DNA of 5,618 nucleotides from Planctomycetota bacterium (GTDB lineage: Bacteria > Planctomycetota > UBA1135 > GCA-002686595): positions 1-5,618 of the forward strand of contig JAPKBY010000138.1 of NCBI GenBank assembly GCA_028823185.1, written 5' to 3'. The notes under the pieces were generated by a model. The model did not search any database. It was not told the DNA's origin and worked only from the letters and a program-made list of their open reading frames with translations. Positions within the stretch are counted from its first letter, which is position 1. Each line of letters begins with the position of its first letter. The position numbers and the translations under genes are program-made. Of the stretch, positions 1-5,618 are shown piece after piece.

Positions 1-1802
1 GGCTGCATGCGAACGATCACGCCGCGAGTCGGCTCTCCCTCTACAACGACGATGTCCTCTACGATCTCCATGAGATACCCCTCAGCCTTAAAGGAGAGCG
101 TCACATCCCCGGGCTCGACGCCTTCAAGGCGGAACCGACCTGCGGGGTCCTCAAAGACCTCGCCTCCGGAGAAGGGATTGAAGCGTCCTGGCTCTCCAGG
201 CGCGCTCATCACTCGGTCGATCCCAGCGACCATGAACTCTGTGACTGGCTCTGCCTCTTCAAGGTCCATCACGATGCCTTCAACGACACCACCACCCAAG
301 AGGACGATCTCTAGATCTCCCTCCTGCTCTTCTGGATTCCACTCCGCTTCTTTAGCGGCGTAGCCAGACTTCATAAATCTCAGCGTATGAGGTGCCTCAC
401 CGGCACATGGACCGGCGACGAAGCGACCGTCTTCATCGGTGACCGGATACTCCCATCCTTCGACAGCCTGCGAGACCATGGGCGCGAGGCTGAAATCGAA
501 CTCCATGTTGCGGAAGTCGACCATGCGCCAGCGCACTTGGACGCCAGGGACGGCTCTGCCGCTGGAATCGACGACTCGTCCAGTGGCCATAGGGCCTTCC
601 TTCAATCGGATCTCTGATGCTTGAACGAGCACACCTTCCACCGCGATCAGTGGAACTCCTTGACCCGGCAAGTGGCCGGGAGCGATCGCGAGGATATCGA
701 CATCACCCTCCGGGACACCCTCGATCACATAGCGCCCTTCTTCGTCTGTGACAGCGTGAGTCCGCTTGATGATCTCCTCCAACATCCGGATATCGCGCAG
801 ACCTCTCGGGACAGCGCCGATCTGAGCCCCTGCGAGCGGAACAGGGTCACGCCCCTCCTCCGCATCCTCTGCTACCACAGAGAGGACCTGCCCTGCGATG
901 CGGCCACCGACGCGCATCTGCATGTTGACGATCGTCTCTTCGCCTGCCAAGACCTCCACCCCGACCGCGTGAGTGATGGTGTGCTCATCACTAGCAGCAG
1001 AGAGCTCATAGCCTTCTCCTGGAGCGACGCCCTCAAAGCGGAAGGCCCCGTTCTCATCAACATCCACCTCTACCAGCCTCATCGTCCCTTCTCTCAACTG
1101 CTTGAGGAAATGCCCAGGACCAGGGCTGAGGACCACGGTCACACCGAGCGCTGGGGCCCCGTCTACGGACACGATGTTCCCTGTGATCGCCCCCGCCGGC
1201 CTCACCTCAATCGTCACGGGTCCACCGGAGCCTGACTCTAAGACCCCGACCTGAATGGGTCTCGTAGCTGTCGACGCCGGCCCGAAGGCATCAATGAAAT
1301 ATTTGCCGCTCCGCACCCCCTCGAAAGAGAAGTTTCCGAGGTTGTCTGAGAACTGGACCGCGACTGGTTTTGTGCGGGTCGCCACATCTTCCTCGAATGA
1401 GGCGAGCTTCAAGATTCGACCAATAAAGACGCCACCTGAGGGCGGGGTCGCGAGCAGCTCAACCCTCACGCCGGGGGCGCCGATCTCTGTCCCTTCTTCC
1501 ACGACGACGCCGGTGAGCGCTCCCTTCCCACGCAAGCGCACATATGCGCTGCCCTCTGAGATAGCCCCGACCCCACGGGTCGCATTCAGAGCTTCAAGAC
1601 CTTCCGGCTCAGCGATCTCCAAGTGAGCGATGTCTAGCTCACCACCACCAGCGCTCGGAGCGAGGACTTCAACCTCCGCCTCTGTGGCCTCCTCAGACCC
1701 GCTGCTGATGACGTATAGACCGACGAGGAGCGCTAGGAGAGCAGGGATTAAGAGAAGCAGCGGCCGCCTCACAGCGCCGCGCTTTGAACTATCTATCAAC
1801 AT
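1..1802 (-). CDS. Membrane-anchored protein with tandem carboxypeptidase-regulatory-like domains (partial, 3' end outside window)
   Basis: The minus-strand frame is open from the ATG at 1802 to the window edge: 600 codons, no stop. An in-frame TAG lies about 65 nt upstream and no other start intervenes; no clear Shine-Dalgarno precedes the ATG. Residues 7-13 are basic (KRGAVRR), 14-32 form one hydrophobic helix, and no lipobox follows, so it is probably a signal anchor or uncleaved signal peptide. A linker rich in Glu and Ala leads to at least five beta-sandwich units resembling the CarboxypepD_reg family, at about 94-174, 203-271, 299-377, 404-481 and 503-577. Each begins with a G-x-V strand and carries a turn of the type D-x-x-G-x-F/Y (153, 249, 353, 456, 552; period 96-104 residues), then a G-V-x-x-G motif. 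No catalytic domain is visible. Such domains usually act as structural or adhesive modules of exported proteins; the actual role is unknown. It lies downstream of the kinase on the same strand, 97 bp away, so co-transcription is possible. Confidence 0.88.
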   Translation of the reverse strand, partial: MLIDSSKRGAVRRPLLLLIPALLALLVGLYVISSGSEEATEAEVEVLAPSAGGGELDIAHLEIAEPEGLEALNATRGVGAISEGSAYVRLRGKGALTGVVVEEGTEIGAPGVRVELLATPPSGGVFIGRILKLASFEEDVATRTKPVAVQFSDNLGNFSFEGVRSGKYFIDAFGPASTATRPIQVGVLESGSGGPVTIEVRPAGAITGNIVSVDGAPALGVTVVLSPGPGHFLKQLREGTMRLVEVDVDENGAFRFEGVAPGEGYELSAASDEHTITHAVGVEVLAGEETIVNMQMRVGGRIAGQVLSVVAEDAEEGRDPVPLAGAQIGAVPRGLRDIRMLEEIIKRTHAVTDEEGRYVIEGVPEGDVDILAIAPGHLPGQGVPLIAVEGVLVQASEIRLKEGPMATGRVVDSSGRAVPGVQVRWRMVDFRNMEFDFSLAPMVSQAVEGWEYPVTDEDGRFVAGPCAGEAPHTLRFMKSGYAAKEAEWNPEEQEGDLEIVLLGGGVVEGIVMDLEEAEPVTEFMVAGIDRVMSAPGEPGRFNPFSGGEVFEDPAGRFRLEGVEPGDVTLSFKAEGYLMEIVEDIVVVEGEPTRGVIVRMQ

Positions 1803-1855
1803 GAGATGGGAAGGGTTTGGGCCAGCAGGACAATTACTTACGGCCCTGCGCTGGT

Positions 1856-1875
1856 GTGATTCTCTCTAAAATCAC
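1856..1875. repeat. Short inverted repeat between the kinase and repeat-protein genes (operator-like)
   Basis: GTGATT at 1856-1861 is mirrored by AATCAC at 1870-1875, giving perfect 6-bp arms around an 8-nt spacer. It sits in the 97-bp gap 1803-1898, about 54 nt upstream of the repeat-protein ATG. There is no T-run after it on the minus strand, so it does not look like an intrinsic terminator. The size suits a binding site for a dimeric regulator, but arms this short can arise by chance. Nothing else is recognisable in the gap: no clear promoter hexamers and no Shine-Dalgarno. Confidence 0.3.
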
Positions 1876-1898
1876 TCCGATCGCATACCCCATGAGGG

Positions 1899-3824
1899 CT
1901 AAGAGTCGATCTCTGGTGATTTTCCAGCCGGGAGGACGATCTGAGCCTTCGTTCCTTGGGTCTCCGACCTAGGTCCGATCTCGATTGTGCCGCTCATCTC
2001 ATCAACGAGCCGCTTACAGATCGCAAGCCCGAGGCCTGTGCCGTGTGACTTCGTAGTGAAGTGCGGAACGAAGAGGTGCTCTTTCGCTGTCTCATCTAGG
2101 CCAGAGCCTTCATCCAAGACCTCGATTGTCACGGCGTCAGCCTCCCTGCTAGCGCGCACAACTAAGGTCCCGCCGCCCCCCATCGCTTCGAGGGCGTTTG
2201 AGAAGAGGTTGATGAGCACCCGCTGCAAGCGATCAGCGTCGACCATGATGTGGCCACCCTCACCCTCACGTACGACCCGCACCTCCAGCTCTCCCGCCCA
2301 AGCTGCCTCAAGCTCAAGCACTCTCCCGATCAACTCGTCTACAGAGACCCACTCAGAATTAAGAGCGCGAGTGCCTGCGAAGTCAGAGAAGTCCTTTGCG
2401 ATCTGACGCATGTTCCCGACCTGCCTCTCGACGAGCTCGAGGGTCCTCGAGAGGATAGATTCGAACTCTGGGCTGCCCTCGTCATGCGCTCTGCGTAACA
2501 GCTTGGTGGACAAGAGAATCGGAGTCAGCGGATTCTTGATCTCGTGCGCTACCTGTTGAGCCATCTCCTTCCACGCGGCCTCTTTCTCGGCTTTCACGAG
2601 GGCTTGACGACTCGTTTGCAGATCTGCGGTCATTTGATTGAACGCGCGCGCCAGCTCAGCCAGCTCGTCTTGACCCGTCACCTCAATGCGCGCGTCAAGG
2701 TCACCAGCCGCGACGCGCCGCGTGCCCTGCTCCAAAGCGAGAATGGGCTGCGTGGTGCGCCTCGCGATGAGCAGCGTCCACAAGATAACGAGCAAGAGGA
2801 CGACCGCGGTCGCAGAGAGCAACAGCCTCGAGAGCTCCTCGATCGCAGCTGAGATGTCATCATTGTTGATTCCGATCCCCACGACCCAACCGAGGCCGCC
2901 GTCCTCCCACTCGGCGCAGTGCTTGAACGCAGCGTTCTTCTCATTTCCCCTAAATTCATACTCTGGGAAGAGCGCCCAATCGCCATCGATGGATGACTCG
3001 ACTAGTTGCGGCAGGCCGATGTCCTCCGCGACGCGCTTCCCATAGAGGTTCCGATCCTTGTGGGCGATGATGGTGTTCGCGTCATCACGCCAGAGCCATG
3101 AATAAGAAGAGGACTTCACGTCGGCGCCGATGAAGCCGCTGAACGGATCGCGTTCGCCTACCTCATCGAGTTCATTCTGAACGATAGACCAATTCAAGAG
3201 ACCGTAGACCACCCCCACTGGGAGGGTCGGATCATCCTCTCCCCACACCGGCTCGGCGAAGCCCACTCGATAATCCATCGGGTCGGGCTCGCCCGACAAA
3301 GCCGCTCCACCTCTCAAAGGATTGAGGTGCTGGTCGATCGCGCTGCCATCGCCAGCGAGAGCCATGATGAACCACGGCTCGCCGGAGTAGTTCTTGTTCT
3401 CACAAATTGAGAGTTGAGCGGGATCAAGCCGAGCACCTAGGTGGTCGACCGAATTGTGAGCCACAAGCTCTCCGTCAGCATTGACCACGAGGAGAAGATC
3501 AAAGCTCCGCCCTCTGGAGACGAAGCGATCAAAGCGCTTCTCCAAAGGTCGGATGAAGACCGCCTCCTCTCCGTCCTGAGTGTCGAGCGCCCACTCAACG
3601 AGCGGGTCCTCAGCCCAGAGCTCAATGTCCAAGCGTCGCTCGTCGATGAGATCATCAATCCTTCCGGCGAGGTCTCCAGCCAAGCTCACGAGATAGTGCC
3701 TCGCGACATTCCAGGAGAGACGCCCAGACAGCTGAGCGTCCACGAACCACGTGAAGCTCAGGAATGGCACTACAACTGCCGCGAGGACAGCGAGAACCCA
3801 CTTCGTCGAGAGGCGTCGGATCAT
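1899..3824 (-). CDS. NtrY-like membrane sensor histidine kinase with double-Cache periplasmic sensor
   Basis: A 641-aa two-component sensor that should autophosphorylate on His and pass phosphate to a response regulator. Domains in order: transmembrane helix 8-29; periplasmic region of about 300 residues reading as double Cache (distal lobe around NYSGEPWF 145-152 and VGVVYGLLNWS 203-213; proximal lobe around IIAHKDRNLYGK 252-263 and GWVVGIG 312-318); transmembrane helix 333-354; HAMP about 355-405; HisKA with H-box VAHEIKNPLTP, phosphorylated His427; HATPase_c with N-box NLFSNALEA (N539, N543), G1 DEGSG (571-575), F-box region around 584-590 and G2 GTGLGLAI (595-602). All catalytic motifs are intact. 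The AAWKEMAQQVAHEIKNPL stretch is typical of NtrY-type kinases, but the PAS domain common in NtrY is missing. No response regulator is encoded in the window. The ATG at 3824 places the first helix correctly; only a weak AGGG precedes it. The ligand is unknown; amino acids and other small molecules are usual for Cache domains. Confidence 0.93.
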   Translation of the reverse strand: MIRRLSTKWVLAVLAAVVVPFLSFTWFVDAQLSGRLSWNVARHYLVSLAGDLAGRIDDLIDERRLDIELWAEDPLVEWALDTQDGEEAVFIRPLEKRFDRFVSRGRSFDLLLVVNADGELVAHNSVDHLGARLDPAQLSICENKNYSGEPWFIMALAGDGSAIDQHLNPLRGGAALSGEPDPMDYRVGFAEPVWGEDDPTLPVGVVYGLLNWSIVQNELDEVGERDPFSGFIGADVKSSSYSWLWRDDANTIIAHKDRNLYGKRVAEDIGLPQLVESSIDGDWALFPEYEFRGNEKNAAFKHCAEWEDGGLGWVVGIGINNDDISAAIEELSRLLLSATAVVLLLVILWTLLIARRTTQPILALEQGTRRVAAGDLDARIEVTGQDELAELARAFNQMTADLQTSRQALVKAEKEAAWKEMAQQVAHEIKNPLTPILLSTKLLRRAHDEGSPEFESILSRTLELVERQVGNMRQIAKDFSDFAGTRALNSEWVSVDELIGRVLELEAAWAGELEVRVVREGEGGHIMVDADRLQRVLINLFSNALEAMGGGGTLVVRASREADAVTIEVLDEGSGLDETAKEHLFVPHFTTKSHGTGLGLAICKRLVDEMSGTIEIGPRSETQGTKAQIVLPAGKSPEIDS

Positions 3825-3862
3825 CTGCCCTGTATCCTAGACGGCGCGATGCCTCTGCCCAA
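3825..3862. promoter_or_regulatory. Divergent promoter region between kinase and glycosyltransferase (candidate)
   Basis: Only 24 bp (3825-3848) separate the two divergent start codons, so at least one promoter must extend into the opposing gene. On the minus strand TTGGGC (3862-3857) and TAGGAT (3839-3834) are spaced by exactly 17 bp and resemble -35 and -10 hexamers (3/6 and 4/6 matches to the sigma-70 consensus); transcription would start within a few bases of the kinase ATG. On the plus strand TATCCT (3833-3838), overlapping the same bases, is a 4/6 match to a -10 box about 10 nt before the glycosyltransferase ATG, without a recognisable -35. Both mRNAs would then be leaderless or nearly so. 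The matches are weak and GC-rich genomes give false hits, so this is a hypothesis supported mainly by geometry. Confidence 0.35.
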
Positions 3863-4922
3863 CTCTGACTGCTCTCCTAGCAAGATCCTCATAGTGCGAT
3901 TCTCTCACTTAGGGGATGTCGTCAGCGCCCTACCCCTCTACTACGGCCTCCGAAGCGCCTTCCCAGCGGCTAGGATCGCCTGGGCTACCCAGACCGAGTA
4001 CGCGCCGCTGCTTGAGTCGCTCCCAGGCCTCGAACGCATCATCAGCCTAGACCGTCGGGGTGGACTGCACGGGATCAAGAGACTCTGGGATGAGCTGCGT
4101 GCCTTCGGACCAGATCTCACAGTAGACCCACAGGCTAATTTTAAGAGCGCAGCCACCGCCCTCTTCTCTGGCGCATCTCGAAGAGTTGGCCCCCACTCAA
4201 GGGACTGGAGAGAGGCGGCTGCGCGCCATCTAGTCACAGAGCACGCGGCTCCAGCCCTCGGCCCTCACAACTGTGATCGCGTCACAGCGCTCACCCAGTA
4301 CATCACAAAGAGCCCGGTGACACGCCGCGATCCAAACGTGAGCGCAGCAGAGCTCTCGGCTGCGCGAGCGAGCTTGGAACAACACATCCCAGGAGAGGAG
4401 CCATTCCTCTTGGTGCACCTCTCCCGCCCGAAGGATCCGCGCTCTTGGCCTGAAGAGCGCTACCTAGAGCTAGCGAAACTGGCCGCCGCGCGCGCGCTCC
4501 CGACCCTCTTCCTCTCAGGCCCCAGCGAAGCGGCTCTAGGCGAGCGTTTAGCTGCGAGTTCACACGGCGTCTATCACTGGGTCGGTCAACGCGGACTGCG
4601 CGAGCTCGCAGCCCTCTTCACCGCTGCTGCCAACCGTGGAGCACATCTCCTCGCATGCGACTCCGGCCCCATGCACCTCGCGGCGGCCTGTGATTTAGGT
4701 GTGACCCTGCTCGCAGGGCCTCAAGATGAGCGCGCGACAGGGCCAGAGGCTTGGGGGAATATTCACGCAGCGCTACGATCGACCCTCCAGCCCGCCTGCG
4801 CCCCATGTAAACTCCGCACCTGCCACCATCCGCGTGGCCCGATTTGCATGAGTGAAATCACCGCACAGCGAGCCATGGATGCCGTCGCCCCACGAATCAA
4901 AGGAGTCACTCCATGCGCATGA
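3849..4922 (+). CDS. Glycosyltransferase family 9 protein, ADP-heptose:LPS heptosyltransferase-like
   Basis: A 357-aa GT-B enzyme of the WaaC/WaaF group, which adds L-glycero-D-manno-heptose (or a related sugar) from an ADP-sugar to the LPS inner core on the cytoplasmic face of the inner membrane. The N-terminal Rossmann strand and loop KILIVRFSHLGDVVSALP (12-29) contain the conserved Asp (D23, equivalent to D13 of E. coli WaaC). The family's D-x-Q....KS element is at 93-100. The C-terminal nucleotide-sugar site CDSGPMHLAAA (270-280) carries D271. A cysteine set at C317, C320, C325 and C333 matches the C-x2-C...C...CM tail common in WaaF-like proteins. The WaaC active-site Lys in a D-D-K-x-W-P context appears here as Arg198 (DPRSWP). 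The open frame continues 136 codons upstream to 3441, but that part is antisense to the kinase; the ATG at 3849 leaves the usual short lead before the first strand. No Shine-Dalgarno is visible. The exact acceptor sugar cannot be assigned. Confidence 0.9.
   Translation: MPLPNSDCSPSKILIVRFSHLGDVVSALPLYYGLRSAFPAARIAWATQTEYAPLLESLPGLERIISLDRRGGLHGIKRLWDELRAFGPDLTVDPQANFKSAATALFSGASRRVGPHSRDWREAAARHLVTEHAAPALGPHNCDRVTALTQYITKSPVTRRDPNVSAAELSAARASLEQHIPGEEPFLLVHLSRPKDPRSWPEERYLELAKLAAARALPTLFLSGPSEAALGERLAASSHGVYHWVGQRGLRELAALFTAAANRGAHLLACDSGPMHLAAACDLGVTLLAGPQDERATGPEAWGNIHAALRSTLQPACAPCKLRTCHHPRGPICMSEITAQRAMDAVAPRIKGVTPCA
4899..4905 (+). promoter_or_regulatory. Strong ribosome binding site inside the end of the glycosyltransferase gene
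   Basis: AAAGGAG lies 7 nt before the ATG at 4913, an ideal spacing, and 13 nt before the alternative in-frame ATG at 4919. It therefore favours 4913 as the start of the membrane protein. It is the only clear Shine-Dalgarno before any of the four genes and is embedded in the coding sequence of the upstream gene, as expected for coupled translation. Confidence 0.75.
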
Positions 4923-5602
4923 TCCACTACTTTGGAGGCTTCGCTGTCTTCCTTGTACTCGCGCTCTTATTGGCAGCGTACACCGGCTTCTCCGGCAGGG
5001 AATCTCATCTCATGAGCGGCCTGATCTGCGCTGTCGCGGCGATCGGAACGCACTCTCTCCTCATCCTCTTCATGATCGTCACGGGTCGGGTCCTCCGAGA
5101 GGCCGTCCGTGTACGCAACCTCTCACCAAGTCTCCTCGAAGAGCTGAACAGCTTCTTTGCGCAGCACCGCGCCTACCCTGCAGCGATCTTCTCTTGCTTC
5201 CTCATTACGACAGCAGCGGTGCTCGGCTATGGACACCACAGCTTCGGACTGCACCCCTCCATCCACATGCTCGTCGCCTGCGGCGCGCTCATTTACAACC
5301 TCTATGCCCTCAAGATCGAGCTGCGCGCCATCGCTGCAAATCAGAGGCTCGTTGATAGAGCTACGCTCGAGCTGGACGCAGCTGACGCCCGAGGAGAAGG
5401 TCCCGTCAATGAGCCCTCCCCAGGCATCATCTCACCCATGCCATGGGGTCCGACGCTTGCCATCGGTGCGTGGCTCCCTTACGTCTACTGGGGACTCTTC
5501 ACGTGGCGTGGAGACTTCTCAAAGGTGAGCATTCACCCCTGGGCCGAGCTGTCTGCCTGCGGGCTCATCCTCATCTTCCTCTCCGTCAGGCGAGGGCGCT
5601 GA
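4913..5602 (+). CDS. Polytopic membrane protein of unknown function
   Basis: A 229-aa protein that I cannot assign to a named family. Hydrophobic segments are at about 7-25, 34-57, 89-106, 116-134, 180-198 and 211-225, suggesting four confident and two probable transmembrane helices. The soluble stretches 59-88 and 133-178 are the longest loops; the second is charged and includes a D/E-rich part, LELDAADARGEG. Histidines lie in or near helices (H47 in helix 2; H108, H109, H114 and H118 around helices 3-4), which could bind a metal or heme, but no known motif proves this. The block GTHSLLILFMIVTGR (45-59), followed by charged residues, looks like a conserved core. The gene overlaps the glycosyltransferase stop by 10 nt (4913-4922). 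The ATG at 4913 is preferred over 4919 because of the AAAGGAG site; the latter would give an ATGA overlap and lose two residues. The coupled arrangement suggests a role tied to envelope biogenesis, which is inference only. Confidence 0.85.
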   Translation: MRMIHYFGGFAVFLVLALLLAAYTGFSGRESHLMSGLICAVAAIGTHSLLILFMIVTGRVLREAVRVRNLSPSLLEELNSFFAQHRAYPAAIFSCFLITTAAVLGYGHHSFGLHPSIHMLVACGALIYNLYALKIELRAIAANQRLVDRATLELDAADARGEGPVNEPSPGIISPMPWGPTLAIGAWLPYVYWGLFTWRGDFSKVSIHPWAELSACGLILIFLSVRRGR

Positions 5603-5617
5603 GGCTCAAGAGCGCCC
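5594..5617 (+). terminator. GC-rich inverted repeat at the end of the membrane-protein gene (candidate terminator stem)
   Basis: GGGCGCT (5594-5600) pairs perfectly with AGCGCCC (5611-5617): a 7-bp stem with six G-C pairs and a 10-nt loop. The left arm ends on the first base of the TGA stop codon. Only one base remains in the window after it, so a following U-tract, needed for an intrinsic terminator, cannot be judged. The position immediately after the last gene of the plus-strand pair fits termination or mRNA 3'-end protection. Confidence 0.4.
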
Positions 5618-5618
5618 A

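Noticed and set aside
1..1802. The possibility that the repeat protein is a TonB-dependent receptor or a carboxypeptidase, since both carry this beta domain.
   Set aside because: No plug, barrel or zinc-peptidase motif is seen in 600 residues, and several tandem copies at the N-terminus fit a structural repeat protein better. The missing C-terminus means it cannot be excluded entirely.
1819..1846. GGGCC ... GGCCC inverted repeat in the gap before the repeat-protein gene.
   Set aside because: The arms are only 5 bp with an 18-nt loop and no T-run on either side, which is expected by chance in GC-rich DNA.
7..1869. A series of plus-strand open frames (such as 621-1235 and 1255-1626) covering the left third of the window.
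   Set aside because: Their translations are low-complexity and rich in Ser, Pro, Thr and Arg, with no domain motifs. They lie opposite the continuous 600-codon repeat-protein frame, whose period and motifs are convincing, so they are codon-bias shadows.
1987..3045. Plus-strand open frames opposite the kinase, and a minus-strand frame at 2678-2986 in another register.
   Set aside because: The kinase frame contains all histidine-kinase boxes in the right order; these alternatives show biased composition and no recognisable motifs.
3441..3848. A 136-codon open extension upstream of, and in frame with, the glycosyltransferase, starting at an ATG at 3441.
   Set aside because: It is antisense to the sensor-domain part of the kinase, which has clear family motifs, and its translation resembles no glycosyltransferase N-terminus. 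The family's first beta strand begins right after the ATG at 3849.
3941..4806. Minus-strand open frames opposite the glycosyltransferase.
   Set aside because: They are Arg/Ser/Ala-rich shadows of a gene with intact GT9 motifs and have no plausible ribosome binding site.
4852..5528. Plus-strand frames at 4852-5355 and 5157-5528 overlapping the membrane-protein gene.
   Set aside because: They overlap a frame with a strong ribosome binding site and coherent membrane helices, and their translations are Arg/Pro/His/Ser-rich without structure.

Overview
The window looks like chromosomal DNA from a high-GC Gram-negative bacterium. The gene style (an NtrY-like kinase without a PAS domain, a long chain of carboxypeptidase-regulatory-like beta domains, an LPS-type heptosyltransferase) is most reminiscent of Myxococcota, Bradymonadota or related deltaproteobacterial lineages. 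That placement is inference; no marker gene is present. The heptosyltransferase argues for an LPS-bearing outer membrane.

Layout: there are four protein genes in two divergent pairs around a 24-bp gap at 3825-3848. Leftward (minus strand) are a 641-aa membrane sensor histidine kinase (3824-1899) and then, after a 97-bp gap, a membrane-anchored protein made of at least five tandem carboxypeptidase-regulatory-like domains (1802 to beyond position 1; the C-terminus is outside the window). Rightward (plus strand) are a 357-aa family-9 glycosyltransferase (3849-4922) and, overlapping it by 10 nt with a strong ribosome binding site, a 229-aa polytopic membrane protein of unknown function (4913-5602). 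A GC-rich inverted repeat at the end of that gene may be a terminator stem.

How the genes may work together: the right-hand pair is arranged as a translationally coupled two-gene unit, one member acting in LPS or polysaccharide assembly and the other an integral membrane protein. The kinase senses something in the periplasm with a double-Cache domain, but no response regulator lies in the window. The long beta-domain protein is predicted to lie outside the cytoplasmic membrane. A cell-envelope theme is plausible, but no functional link between the two pairs is shown by the sequence.

No tRNA, rRNA, CRISPR array, insertion sequence or phage gene was seen. The many plus-strand open frames between 1 and 3848 are antisense shadows of the two minus-strand genes. 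I see no convincing novel system; the most worthwhile points are the coupled membrane protein of unknown function, the very compact divergent promoter gap and the truncated repeat protein.
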